Positions 8,826 through 17,358 of a stretch of 64,000 bases of DNA are shown piece by piece (position 1 is the stretch's first letter; the number at the start of each line of letters is the position of its first letter). A program made the position numbers and the translations under genes. Source of the stretch: Arthrobacter sp. Soil736. Lineage in GTDB: Bacteria > Actinomycetota > Actinomycetes > Actinomycetales > Micrococcaceae. The stretch lies in contig NZ_LMSB01000004.1 of the NCBI RefSeq assembly GCF_001428005.1, positions 65,707 to 129,706 on the forward strand, written 5' to 3'. The notes beneath the pieces were generated by a model. That model was not told the DNA's origin. It saw nothing but the letters and a program-made list of their open reading frames with translations, and ran no database searches.

Positions 8826-8855
8826 TCGACTAATCACACCGGCCCGGAACCCAGA

Positions 8856-9002
8856 GCGGACGACGGCGGGACGTCCCGCCGTCGTCCGCTTGCGTTTGGT
8901 GCCGCTCCCCTACAGCGCCGACCAGTCGCCGTCGGACGCCAGAAGGGCGCCGTTGACCCGTCCGCCGGCGCAGCGACGACGGCGGCCACGGTCTCTTCGG
9001 TG
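8856..9002. repeat. Dispersed element copy A: 34-nt palindrome plus remnant of SDR 3' end
   Basis: Bases 8856-8889 form a perfect palindrome (16-base arms GCGGACGACGGCGGGA). Next comes TTGCGTTTGGTGCCGCT, then 8910-9002, which matches the minus-strand SDR gene at 32814. The first part equals its stop and last codons (CTACAGCGCCGACCAG). After GTTGAC it jumps to a match of 33326-33366 (CCGTCCGCCGGCG..., TCTTCGGTGG), so an internal stretch of the gene was deleted. The hairpin can terminate the SDR gene ending at 8825. The relic is non-coding. Confidence 0.8.
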
Positions 9003-9077
9003 GCCGAAGCCTGCAAGTCCGGTCCGGCACACCTGCGGCTCCGAATCAGTTTCAGAGACCACGAGCAGAAGGTGACC

Positions 9078-9989
9078 ATGAGTGTTCAGCAGGAACCCGC
9101 CCCCACGGCGGCCACGCTGCGGCGGCAGATCATTCCCCCGGAGCTGGGCCCCTGCACGGTGCGTGTCCAGCAGGGCACCGGAGACCGGCGTCCCGAGTCC
9201 AGTACACCGGATGTCTACCTTCACGGCGCCGCGGGATCTTGGACTACCTTCCGGGCGCTGCTTTCCGGGGCTCCGGGCCATGATCGGGTGCTGATAGATC
9301 TACCGGGCTGGGGTGAATCCACGAAGGGTGCCCTGCTGGAACATTTCAGCATCGAGGCGATGGGGCGCGCTGTCACCGAAGTGCTGAACTCGCTCGGCTA
9401 CTGGCGGTGGAACCTCGTCGGCCACTCAATGGGAGGCTTCCTGGCATTGCACCTTGCCGCGGCGTGGCCGGAACGGACCGCCAGCGTAGCCACCATTTCA
9501 GCCACCACATTCGGCGTGTCCGAGGCGGCCCGGCGGCCACTGCGCAGCTTGTTTGGGTTCCCAGCGTTTGCCGGGATGCTGCTGGTCATGCGTTCCATGG
9601 CGGCCCTCGGTCCGGCGGGCTCGGCTCTGATCCGTTCAATCGCGACCACCCCCGTGATGGGACCGCTGATGTCCCCGTTCTTCGCAGATCCCGCAACGAT
9701 ATCCGCGGGGGTGATCCGCGGGCTCGGCGACGACGCCCGGCCGGCCAGCTTCTCCGCGGCTGCCCGGGCCGCGGCGCACTACGATTTTGGCCAGTGGCGC
9801 AGCGTGCTCTGCCCGGTGCTGGCGATCCGCGGGGACAGCGATGTGTTCACGCCTCCGTCCGACCTGGTCAGGTTGGCCGAAATAGTCCCGCACGCCGAGA
9901 TGGTGACGATTCCGCGTTGCGGCCACTTCGCCAATATTGAGCGGCCGGAGCAGGTGCAACGGCTCCTCGATGACATGCGGTGTCCATGA
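9078..9989 (+). CDS. Alpha/beta-fold hydrolase
   Basis: This encodes 303 residues. The catalytic serine lies in LVGHSMGGFLALH, the acid in AIRGDSDVFTPP, and the histidine in RCGHFANIERPEQ near the C terminus, so the triad is complete. The oxyanion-side motif is LHGAAGSW. The size and cap region suit an esterase, lipase-like or C-C hydrolase; the substrate is unknown. The ATG at 9078 has AAGGTG upstream. Its upstream region is the SDR relic of element A. It converges with the TetR gene ending at 10014. Confidence 0.88.
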   Translation: MSVQQEPAPTAATLRRQIIPPELGPCTVRVQQGTGDRRPESSTPDVYLHGAAGSWTTFRALLSGAPGHDRVLIDLPGWGESTKGALLEHFSIEAMGRAVTEVLNSLGYWRWNLVGHSMGGFLALHLAAAWPERTASVATISATTFGVSEAARRPLRSLFGFPAFAGMLLVMRSMAALGPAGSALIRSIATTPVMGPLMSPFFADPATISAGVIRGLGDDARPASFSAAARAAAHYDFGQWRSVLCPVLAIRGDSDVFTPPSDLVRLAEIVPHAEMVTIPRCGHFANIERPEQVQRLLDDMRCP

Positions 9990-10013
9990 GGCGTCCGCCC
10001 GGAGCTGAACAGC

Positions 10014-10646
10014 TCACACTCCTACGCGATGAGCGCCCAGAAGTGTCCGTACCTGGTCGCGGATGTTCCCGATGACCGAGTCGTCGCTAAGACTCATGAA
10101 AACCGTGGCCGTCATGTTGATGAACATGATTGCCGAGATGATCCTCGCCAGCTGCGCCGCATCCTGTTCGTTCCTGTCGCCATCCCTGCTCAGGATCGCG
10201 GCGATGGCATCGTCTACCCGCCCGGTCAGTTCGAGCCCGACCTTGTGATGGTGTTCGTCGGGATCGCCGAACACGAGCTCTCGAAGATAGGTGCGGCCAT
10301 TCTCGATCTGTACGCGATTGCAAGCGACGATCGGCTGCACGATCGCCATGACGGCGTCCAGGATGCCTGCTGTCGCACCGGCAGCTGTGACACCACTGTC
10401 AATGGCTTCGGCGTACTTGACGTTATGCACCAGGAGGAGGAGCTCCGCCTTCGTCTTCGCATAGAAGAAGAGCGTTCCTGTGCCCACATCGGCTTTGTCG
10501 GCGATCTGCTGTGTCGTGACCTCGTCGACGCCGTACTCGCTGAAGAGCTCGCGGGCCGCGGACGTGATCCGATCGAGCTTCTCCTGTTTGTTGCGCTCGC
10601 GACGGCCGGGGGTTCGAGATTCAGCAGGCATGAGTCGATTATCCAC
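10014..10646 (-). CDS. TetR family transcriptional regulator
   Basis: This encodes up to 210 residues. The helix-turn-helix spans about residues 40-65: VDEVTTQQIADKADVGTGTL, then FFYAKTKAELLLLV. The C-terminal helical domain is of normal size. An alternative start is the ATG of MPAESRTPG five residues in. It is divergent from the SDR gene at 10718. The 71-base gap holds an imperfect inverted repeat (10667-10694) that is likely its operator. It probably represses the SDR and quinone oxidoreductase pair. Confidence 0.88.
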   Translation of the reverse strand: MDNRLMPAESRTPGRRERNKQEKLDRITSAARELFSEYGVDEVTTQQIADKADVGTGTLFFYAKTKAELLLLVHNVKYAEAIDSGVTAAGATAGILDAVMAIVQPIVACNRVQIENGRTYLRELVFGDPDEHHHKVGLELTGRVDDAIAAILSRDGDRNEQDAAQLARIISAIMFINMTATVFMSLSDDSVIGNIRDQVRTLLGAHRVGV

Positions 10647-10666
10647 AATCCTCGCGGGAATAATTT

Positions 10667-10694
10667 TGAGCGTACTCGGTTATGAGTATAGTCA
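10667..10694. promoter_or_regulatory. Candidate TetR operator
   Basis: Inverted repeat with arms TGAGCGTACTC and GAGTATAGTCA (8 of 11 positions pair) around a 6-base spacer. It is centred between the TetR gene (start 10646) and the SDR gene (start 10718, AGGAGG at 10707-10712). Size and position fit a TetR dimer site that would block both promoters. Confidence 0.55.
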
Positions 10695-10717
10695 GAACAT
10701 TTCTACAGGAGGATCCA

Positions 10718-11464
10718 ATGCCATCACTGAACGGAGCCGTTGTGCTCGTTACCGGCGCCAACGGCGGAATCGGCACCGAGTTCGTACATCAGGCCCTCGC
10801 CAGAGGCGCCGCGAAGGTGTACGCGACGGCGCGAATCCCGAAAGCCTGGGATGACGACCGCGTCGTGCCGTTGAAGCTCGATATCAACAGCCCAGCATCC
10901 CCCGCTGCGGCCGCCCTGGCCGCACGGGATGTCACGGTACTCATCAACAACGCCGGCATGTTCATTGCCGGCGACTCCATTCTGAACCTTTCCGGTGCGC
11001 AGATTCGCGAGACGATGGAGACGAATTTCTTCGGCCCCGTGCTTCTCGCCAAAGCGTTCGCGCCAGTGCTGACGTCTCATCCGGAATCAGTGATCGTGGA
11101 CATGCACTCGGTCGCGAGCTGGTATGCCTTCGGCGGCGCATACAGTGCCGCGAAGGCCGCACTGTGGTCGGCCACGAACTCCCTCCGCCTCGAGCTCGCA
11201 CCCGAAGGCACCCACGTGGTCGGCGTGCACGTGGGCTATGTCGACACGGCAATGGCGGCGCACGCCACAGGGCCGAAAATGCAGCCCGCCGACCTCGTGC
11301 GCCTCACCTTCGACGCCGTCGAAGCGGGCGATTACGAGGTGATCGCTGACGAGCTGACCGCGTCCGTCAAGGCCGCCCTCAGCGCCCCGGTCCCCTCGCT
11401 CTACCCGGAGCTTCTCGGTCCCGTGTCAGCCGAAATCCAAGTAAACGTGAAGGCAGACAAGTGA
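10718..11464 (+). CDS. SDR family oxidoreductase
   Basis: This encodes 248 residues. The cofactor-binding start is VVLVTGANGGIGTEFVHQAL, then INNAG, and the catalytic YSAAK with the upstream serine in MHSVASWYAFGG. This resembles actinobacterial SDRs paired with TetR repressors. The ATG at 10718 has a strong AGGAGG; the frame extends upstream but without family similarity. Its stop overlaps the start of the quinone oxidoreductase gene by four bases (GTGA), so the two are translationally coupled. Confidence 0.88.
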   Translation: MPSLNGAVVLVTGANGGIGTEFVHQALARGAAKVYATARIPKAWDDDRVVPLKLDINSPASPAAAALAARDVTVLINNAGMFIAGDSILNLSGAQIRETMETNFFGPVLLAKAFAPVLTSHPESVIVDMHSVASWYAFGGAYSAAKAALWSATNSLRLELAPEGTHVVGVHVGYVDTAMAAHATGPKMQPADLVRLTFDAVEAGDYEVIADELTASVKAALSAPVPSLYPELLGPVSAEIQVNVKADK

Positions 11465-12456
11465 AGGCGTTTGTCATCGACCACTACAAAGGTCCGCTGC
11501 GCCAGGCCGAGGTGCCCGAACCGGCCGTCGGAGCCCATGACGTGCTGGTGGAGGTCAAGGCTGCGGGCGTCAACCAGCTCGATGAGAAGATCCGCCTGGG
11601 CGAGTTCCGGCAAATCTTGCCTTACCAAATGCCGCTGATCCTCGGCCACGACCTGGCCGGCGTTGTCACCGCCGTCGGAGCAAAGGTTCGAAACTTCCAG
11701 CCTGGGGATGAGGTGTATGCCCGTCCGTCCAAGAATCGGATTGGGACCTTCGCTGAGCGCATCTCGGTGCACGAGGACGACCTGGCTCTCAAGCCCGCGT
11801 CAATCAGCATGCGGGAGGCCGGTTCGTTGCCGCTGGTCGCTCTGACGGCGTGGCAGGCCCTCGTGGAACGCGGCAACGTTGCGCCCGGACAGAAGGTGCT
11901 GATCCACGCGGGCGCCGGAGGGGTGGGCTCGATCGCGATCCAGCTGGCGAAGCACTTGGGTGCCTTCGTCGCCACCACGGCCAGCGCATCGAACGCGGAC
12001 TGGGTTCGTGAACTGGGAGCGGATCTCGTCATCGATTACCGGAGCCAAGACTTCGAGGACGTCCTGCGCGACTATGACCTCGTGTTGGACAGCGTCGGCG
12101 GCGAGAACCTGGAGAAGTCCCTCCGAGTCCTCAAGCCGGGTGGCAAGGTGATCGGCATCGCAGGCCCGCCGGACCCGCGGTTTGCCAAAGAACTCGGCGC
12201 GGGTGCACCGCTGCGGCTTGCCATGACCGTGCTGAGCAGCCGCGTTCGCCGCAAAGCCCGCCGTCGGAACGTGAGCTACGAGTTTCTGTTCATGCGGGCG
12301 GACGGTGGCCAGCTGCAGAAAATCTCGGCACTGGTGGATACCGGCGCGATACGCCCGGCGGTCGGACAGGTCTTCCCGTTCGACCAGACACCCCAGGCGG
12401 TATCCGCCGCGGGAGCCGGCGGTGGCCGCGGAAAAGTCGTCATCTACAACGAATGA
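11461..12456 (+). CDS. NADP-dependent zinc-less quinone oxidoreductase family protein
   Basis: This encodes 331 residues of the medium-chain reductase family without the zinc-binding cysteines. N-terminal GroES-like part: MKAFVIDHYKGPLRQAEVPE, then LGHDLAGVVTAVGA. Cofactor motif: IHAGAGGVGSIAIQLAKHLG. It ends in GKVVIYNE. Likely an NADPH:quinone or enone reductase. The GTG start overlaps the SDR stop by four bases, so both belong to one TetR-controlled operon, a typical response to reactive electrophiles. The final helix region (SAAGAGGGRGK) is shorter than in close relatives. Confidence 0.87.
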   Translation: MKAFVIDHYKGPLRQAEVPEPAVGAHDVLVEVKAAGVNQLDEKIRLGEFRQILPYQMPLILGHDLAGVVTAVGAKVRNFQPGDEVYARPSKNRIGTFAERISVHEDDLALKPASISMREAGSLPLVALTAWQALVERGNVAPGQKVLIHAGAGGVGSIAIQLAKHLGAFVATTASASNADWVRELGADLVIDYRSQDFEDVLRDYDLVLDSVGGENLEKSLRVLKPGGKVIGIAGPPDPRFAKELGAGAPLRLAMTVLSSRVRRKARRRNVSYEFLFMRADGGQLQKISALVDTGAIRPAVGQVFPFDQTPQAVSAAGAGGGRGKVVIYNE

Positions 12457-12539
12457 TGGCATTGCTTCGAAGCGCCGAGTGATCACCTTCGACTACCGCC
12501 GTGATCGTACGATTACGTTCCGTGGTTATCGCACCCAGC

Positions 12540-12776
12540 AGAAAGGCGATCCACCGCTGGGGACTGCAGAAACCCGACGACCTGGCGGTCATTCGCCAAC
12601 CGGTTCTGGCCGTGAACGGCGACAACGACCGGATGGTCCCGACGGTCAAGACGGAGGACCTTGCCAGGCGCATCTCCGGCAGCGAGCTCATCATCTATCC
12701 AGATGCCGGCCACCGCGCCATCTTCCAGCACCACCACAGCTTCATCACACGTGCGCTCGAATTCCTGGACCGATAG
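12540..12776 (+). pseudogene. C-terminal remnant of an alpha/beta hydrolase
   Basis: About 80 codons encode the end of an alpha/beta hydrolase: AIHRWGLQKPDDLAVIRQPV, the acid motif NGDNDRMVPT, and the histidine motif YPDAGHRAIFQHH, finishing in ALEFLDR. The nucleophile half of the protein is absent; upstream sequence shows no hydrolase similarity. It is therefore a dead fragment, although an ORF from 12501 could be translated. Confidence 0.7.
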
Positions 12777-12801
12777 TCTCAGCGCAGCCGTCCCTCATCC
12801 A

Positions 12802-12856
12802 GCGGCCGACGGCGGGACATCCCGCCGTCGGCCGCTTGCGTTGGGTGCCGGTGCGG
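12802..12856. repeat. Dispersed element copy B: palindrome with the conserved flank only
   Basis: A 34-nt palindrome with 16-base arms (GCGGCCGACGGCGGGA, spacer CA) is followed by CTTGCGTTGGGTGCCG, the same flank as in copies A and D. The SDR-tail part is missing here. The element lies between the hydrolase remnant and the 3' end of the minus-strand flavin monooxygenase, so it can terminate transcription from both sides. Confidence 0.75.
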
Positions 12857-12924
12857 AGAATCTCAGTCCGTTTCGGGCCCCGAACAGAAAGGACAGTTCT
12901 CGTCGCATTCAATTTCCGGGCGCA

Positions 12925-14226
12925 TCAGGCACCGGTCTTTGCCAGATGCTTGAGCTGCTGCGCCTGGGGGTAGGCGTCAAGGAGCCGGCGGGTGTCAGCC
13001 AGTTGTTCCTCCCAAACGACGCGGACGATGTCGATCCTGTCGTCCGGTTCCTGAAGGGCGGACAGATAGGTCTGAATTCCGGCGCCACCCTCGCCGGCCG
13101 CCTCGTGCAGGGCGATCATGCGAACGGCGATCTTCGTCTGCACCCCGTAAATGGGAATCTGCGGCCCGCGCGGGGCGCTCATTCCAATCAGATACAGCTT
13201 TTCCAGGCCTGCGGGAACGATGCCTCCTGCGTAGCGCAGCGGTACGCCGCGCCGGCGCGTGAGGAGAGACTCATCCACGAAAGGCAGGCTGGCGTGGAAG
13301 CCGGTCGCCCACAGGATCGTGTCGTATTCGCGGCTCGTCCCGTCGGTGAAATGAACCGTCCTGCCATCGAAGCGCACGATGCCCGGGACCACACGGATGC
13401 GGCCATGATGAACCCAGTACAGCAGCAGGTCATTGACCACCGTGCTGCCCTGCGCCAGGGTGCGGTGCTTGGGCTCGGGCATGCCGGGGTAGTTATGCCA
13501 TTCGCCGATCGAGACACGGGCAAGCAGCCTGCTGATCAGGTCCTGTTCGTCGGCTGAGAACTGGGCCAGGAACTCGACTTGCTGGCGCGGCTTGCCGAAG
13601 TAGGTCTTGGGTTGGAAGTACGTGCCTTCGCGGATCACGATGTCAGCTTCCAGCCGGTGCTGTGCGACGTCGACGGCCAGGTCGCAGCCGGAGTTTCCGG
13701 CGCCGACGACCAGGACGTTCCGGCCCTCGATGTCGCCGACGTTGCGGTAGGAGCCCGAATGGATCTGCTTCCCCGTGAAGGTTCCCGGGAATTGTGGGAT
13801 CTTTTGGTCCCATAGATGGCCGTTGGCGACCAGAACGCCGTCGTAGTCGATGCTTTCCCCGGTGTCCAGGGTGACGGTCCAGCCGGCCGATCCGGTCGAC
13901 CCGGTTGTGTCGATGGGCACGACGGAAACGACTGCCGTGTTGAAGCGGATGACGTCGTAGTGGCCGTTGGCCCGTGCGTAGGACTCCAAATAGGTGCGGA
14001 CCTGGTCACGCCGGGGGAAGTGGGGATAGTCCGCCGGCATCGGGAAATCCTCAAAGTGGGTCATGTCCCGCGCGGTAATGAGGTGAAGGGCGTCGTAATC
14101 GGTGTGCCAGTGGCCGCCGACCCTGTCCGTCTTTTCGTAGCAGTCAACCTCGTGGCCGGGCTTGCGGAGCTGCTCGAGGGCGGAAATGCCGGCCGCGCCG
14201 GCGCCGATAACGCAGTAGCGTGTCAT
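12925..14226 (-). CDS. Flavin-containing monooxygenase
   Basis: This encodes 433 residues. The FAD-binding Rossmann motif is VIGAGAAGISALEQL at the N terminus. The FMO fingerprint FxGxxxHxxxY is exact at residues 150-160 (FTGKQIHSGSY), followed by the NADPH motif VVGAGNSGCD at about 174. The C-terminal ATGFHASLPF is also typical. FMOs and Baeyer-Villiger enzymes insert one oxygen into amines, sulfides or ketones; the substrate is not readable. It is the last gene of the minus-strand operon with two SDRs and an ABC importer, suggesting oxidation of the imported compound. The start at 14226 aligns with the family. Confidence 0.9.
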   Translation of the reverse strand: MTRYCVIGAGAAGISALEQLRKPGHEVDCYEKTDRVGGHWHTDYDALHLITARDMTHFEDFPMPADYPHFPRRDQVRTYLESYARANGHYDVIRFNTAVVSVVPIDTTGSTGSAGWTVTLDTGESIDYDGVLVANGHLWDQKIPQFPGTFTGKQIHSGSYRNVGDIEGRNVLVVGAGNSGCDLAVDVAQHRLEADIVIREGTYFQPKTYFGKPRQQVEFLAQFSADEQDLISRLLARVSIGEWHNYPGMPEPKHRTLAQGSTVVNDLLLYWVHHGRIRVVPGIVRFDGRTVHFTDGTSREYDTILWATGFHASLPFVDESLLTRRRGVPLRYAGGIVPAGLEKLYLIGMSAPRGPQIPIYGVQTKIAVRMIALHEAAGEGGAGIQTYLSALQEPDDRIDIVRVVWEEQLADTRRLLDAYPQAQQLKHLAKTGA

Positions 14227-14261
14227 GGTCGTCTTGTTCCTTACGTGGATAAGTGGAGTGC

Positions 14262-14990
14262 CTAGCGGATGATGTCGCCGCCGGACAGCGTGATGGTTTC
14301 CCCGGTCATGAATCCCGCGGCGCCGGAGCCGCTGAGGATCCACGCCCACTCGGCGATCTCGGACGGCTGCGCGACGCGTCCGAGGGGGATGATCGCTGCT
14401 GCGGCGTCCATCCGGCCGGTCGCGGCGTTGCCCGGCGTGTCGACCCAGCCCGGTGCGATGGCGTTGACGCGGATCCCACGTGGGGCCAGCTCGAGTGCGG
14501 TGGCTTTGGTGAGCATGATGACTGCCGCTTTGGACGCCCCGTAGATGAGCTGGCCCGGTGACACTGTGAAGCCATCAACCGACGCGAAGTTCACGACGGC
14601 GGAGCGGTCAGCCATGTAGGGCAGGGCGGCGGCCGTGACGTTGATGACGCCGAGAACATTGATGTCGAAGACGCGGTGGAACAGCTCGGCCGTCGCTGTT
14701 TCCAGGGTGGAGGGCGGGTAGATTCCGGCGACGTTGGCCACAGCATGTATGTGACTGCCGATGCCGGGCAGGTGTTGTGCGAGGGCGGTGTCGAGAGCGT
14801 CACGGTCCCTGACGTCGGCCGTGATCGGGATGAGCTTGCCGTCGGTGCCGGCCGTGTCCACCGCAGCCACGTCCAGGGCGAGGACCGTCCATCCGCGGTC
14901 GAGGAAGGCTTGTGCCGTGCTTCGGCCCATGCCGGATCCTGCACCGGTGACCAGCGCAACACCTGACTCCGTAATCTGCGACTGCGTCAT
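14262..14990 (-). CDS. SDR family oxidoreductase
   Basis: This encodes 242 residues. Cofactor loop VTGAGSGMGRSTAQAFL; the usual NNAG is NVAG here; catalytic serine in NFASVDGF and YGASKAAV; the C-terminal TGETITLSGG is standard. It overlaps the upstream SDR gene by four bases and lies 35 bases upstream of the monooxygenase gene. Two adjacent SDRs suggest sequential alcohol/ketone interconversion of the imported compound. This is inference from the operon. Confidence 0.9.
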   Translation of the reverse strand: MTQSQITESGVALVTGAGSGMGRSTAQAFLDRGWTVLALDVAAVDTAGTDGKLIPITADVRDRDALDTALAQHLPGIGSHIHAVANVAGIYPPSTLETATAELFHRVFDINVLGVINVTAAALPYMADRSAVVNFASVDGFTVSPGQLIYGASKAAVIMLTKATALELAPRGIRVNAIAPGWVDTPGNAATGRMDAAAAIIPLGRVAQPSEIAEWAWILSGSGAAGFMTGETITLSGGDIIR

Positions 14991-15724
14991 CTGATCGTCA
15001 CCCCGCCGTCAATGAGGAAGTCGGCGCCGGTGGCGAAAGAGGAGGCGTCAGTGGCGAGGTAGACCACCAGCGGTGAGATTTCGTCGGGTCGGGCGCGCCG
15101 GCCCAGAGGCGTGCCGGAAGAGGTGCCGCCCGCCGGCTCGTCGTCGTTCATCGGTGTGTCGACTCCGCCGGGGCTGATGGAGTTGACGCGGATGTTGTGC
15201 GGTGCGTACTCGAGGGCTGCAGCCCGGGTGAGGGCGAGGACGGCTGCTTTCGAGGCTGAGTAGGCGCCGTAGGCTTCGGCTCCCCGGTGCGCTGCGGTGG
15301 AGGCGATGTTTATGATGGTGCCGCCGCTGCGTCGGGCCAGGGCCGGGAACGCAGCTTTCATGCCGAGCAGTACGGATGTCGCATTGACTTTTTGGAGCAG
15401 CTCCCACTCGGCGATGGTCAGATCGTTCAGCGGCGTGACCCGAATGATTCCGGCGTTGTTGACCAGGGTGTCGAGTCCGCCGTCGTGCTTTTCAATGTCA
15501 GCGATGGCGTTTGACCATGCTGCCTCGTCGGTGACGTCGAGGTGGATGTAGCGCACGGACAGCCCTTTGTTGCTCAGTTCGGCGGCGGTCTTTTCGCCCT
15601 CCTCGTCACGGACGTCGGCAATCACGACGCGCATTCCTGCGGCGGCCAGCGCTTCGGCGTGGGCTGCGCCTTGGCCCCGTGCGCCTCCGGTGACGAGTGC
15701 AACGCGTTCAGTCAGCTCAGGCAT
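14987..15724 (-). CDS. SDR family oxidoreductase
   Basis: This encodes 245 residues. Motifs: VTGGARGQGAAHAEALA (cofactor), NNAGI, IASTAAHRGAEAYGAYSASK with the catalytic tyrosine and lysine, and GADFLIDGG at the end. This is close to the 3-alpha-hydroxysteroid/cyclohexanol-type dehydrogenases of actinobacteria, though the substrate is not proven. It follows the substrate-binding protein gene by 75 bases and overlaps the next SDR, so it belongs to the same transcription unit. Confidence 0.9.
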   Translation of the reverse strand: MPELTERVALVTGGARGQGAAHAEALAAAGMRVVIADVRDEEGEKTAAELSNKGLSVRYIHLDVTDEAAWSNAIADIEKHDGGLDTLVNNAGIIRVTPLNDLTIAEWELLQKVNATSVLLGMKAAFPALARRSGGTIINIASTAAHRGAEAYGAYSASKAAVLALTRAAALEYAPHNIRVNSISPGGVDTPMNDDEPAGGTSSGTPLGRRARPDEISPLVVYLATDASSFATGADFLIDGGVTIR

Positions 15725-15799
15725 GTCAGGTGTTCCTCCAGGTTTGGTGATGTGTGGTTTTGTTACCGCGCGCCGGCGCTTACCGGGGCCGCGTTGGAG

Positions 15800-16666
15800 C
15801 TAAAGCATGCCGGGTTCGCCGACGTCAGCTGCGCTGGCGTCCATGCCGTATTTCTTGAGCAGGTCCGCGATTGTTCCGTCCTTGCGGAGGTCCTCGATGT
15901 TGTCGTTGATGGCTTTGGTGAGGGCGGTGTTGTCGAGCTTGGTTGGCCAGTTCAGCTGTCCCGGGTGTGCGGTGACGGGAATTCTGGCATCCGGCTGGAG
16001 AGGTACGATCTGGGCGTCCTTGATAGGCGTGGACTCGAACCGTGCGGTCGTGGCGCCCACGCTGTCGATGACCGCATCGATGCGGCCGGCGGCCAGGTCG
16101 TTGAAGGCGGCTTCGGGATCCTGGTAGACGGAAAACTTGTCCCCGAAGACCTGGGAAAACTCGTCGTTCCAGAGGTTGCCTGCCACGGAACCGATTTTCT
16201 TGCCGTCTAGGTCGGCGATGGTCTTGTAGCCGGCCACCGAGACGAGTGCCCCTTGGTCTAGGTAGACGGGGTTGCTGAGTGCGACGACCTTGGCGCGGGC
16301 CTTGGTCCGCCACCAGTCACTCGCTGCGAGGTCGGCCCGTCCGGCTTGGACGGACGGGATCGCGGCACCTGCTCCGCCTGAGGCCTCGAGGGTTACGGTC
16401 AGGCACTCCCGCTTGGCGATCTCGTTGAGAAGCTCGCCTTCAACTCCGGAGATTTGGTTTCCCTCGATCTTCAAGTGCGGGGCGAAGTCATAGGCGGCGA
16501 CGGTAAGGGTGCCGCTGGTGATTGTCGAAAACTCGTGCTTCGGCGTGCAGGAGGGGTCCACGGCGGCGCCCGCGGTGGTGCTGCAGCCGGAAAGGACGAG
16601 AGCGAGGCCGGCGGCAGCGGCGCTGACGGGTGCGCCGCGGCGGATCCATGCGCTGTTGGGTTTCAT
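15800..16666 (-). CDS. ABC transporter substrate-binding lipoprotein (polar amino acid type)
   Basis: This encodes 288 residues. A signal peptide ends in a lipobox (ALVLSGC at about residue 28), so the protein is anchored outside the membrane. The SBP family 3 fold is seen in LTVAAYDFAPHLKIEGNQIS, then GVEGELLNEIAKR and AGRADLAASDWWRT. It captures an unknown polar solute for the permeases downstream. Family 3 proteins usually bind amino acids, but neighbouring SDR and monooxygenase genes suggest a non-standard amine or keto compound. Confidence 0.9.
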   Translation of the reverse strand: MKPNSAWIRRGAPVSAAAAGLALVLSGCSTTAGAAVDPSCTPKHEFSTITSGTLTVAAYDFAPHLKIEGNQISGVEGELLNEIAKRECLTVTLEASGGAGAAIPSVQAGRADLAASDWWRTKARAKVVALSNPVYLDQGALVSVAGYKTIADLDGKKIGSVAGNLWNDEFSQVFGDKFSVYQDPEAAFNDLAAGRIDAVIDSVGATTARFESTPIKDAQIVPLQPDARIPVTAHPGQLNWPTKLDNTALTKAINDNIEDLRKDGTIADLLKKYGMDASAADVGEPGML

Positions 16667-16704
16667 GGTTTGGTCCTTTTGCTGGGTTGGGGTGTTGTGT
16701 TTGC

Positions 16705-17358
16705 TCAGAGGTGCCGGCTGAGGCGTTGCTCAGCGAGGCGGACGAAAGCCAGTGCGACGAGGGTGATTGATCCGTAGAGCACCGACGTCAGTGCGAACAC
16801 GCTGAGGTATTCGAAGGTGATGGAACCGAGCGCGTAGGCCTTGGACATCAGTTCCGGGACAGCTATCACGAAGGCCAGGGAGCTTGTTTGGAAGATGGTG
16901 ACGCCGAGGCTGGCCAGGGGCGGGGTGGAGATGCGGATGGCCTGGGGAAGGATGATGTACCGGAACCCGGACCATCCGCGCAGCCCCGACGTGACAGCGG
17001 CTTCGCGCTGGCCGGCCGGGACTGCGGCGAGGCCGGAGCGGAACAGTTCGCTGGCGTAGGCTCCGGTGGTCCAGGACAGTGAGATGACGCCGGTGGCAAA
17101 AGCAGACAGTGTCACTCCGCCTTCCGGAAGCCCGAAGTACAGCAGGTAGAGGAGTACCAGCGCCGGAGCGCCGCGGCCCACCTCCACCACAACGAGGGCT
17201 GCTATGCGCAGCGGCTTGACCGGGCCTTCAAGGATGAGGGCCAGCAATAGGCCGAACGGCATTCCAAAGAGCAGGCAGAGTCCGGTCAGGGTGAGGCTGA
17301 CGCCAAGGCCTGGGGACAGCGCGGGCAGCCAGCTGATCCATTGGTCGAGGAAGGGCAT
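16705..17358 (-). CDS. ABC transporter permease (HisM/GlnP type)
   Basis: This encodes 217 residues with about five membrane helices. The EAA-like cytoplasmic loop that docks the ATPase is visible: REAAVTSGLRGWSGFRYIIL, then PQAIRI. The opening SLTLTGLCLLFGMPFGLLLA is standard for amino-acid permeases. It overlaps the second permease gene by one base, forming a heterodimeric channel with it. Confidence 0.9.
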   Translation of the reverse strand: MPFLDQWISWLPALSPGLGVSLTLTGLCLLFGMPFGLLLALILEGPVKPLRIAALVVVEVGRGAPALVLLYLLYFGLPEGGVTLSAFATGVISLSWTTGAYASELFRSGLAAVPAGQREAAVTSGLRGWSGFRYIILPQAIRISTPPLASLGVTIFQTSSLAFVIAVPELMSKAYALGSITFEYLSVFALTSVLYGSITLVALAFVRLAEQRLSRHL

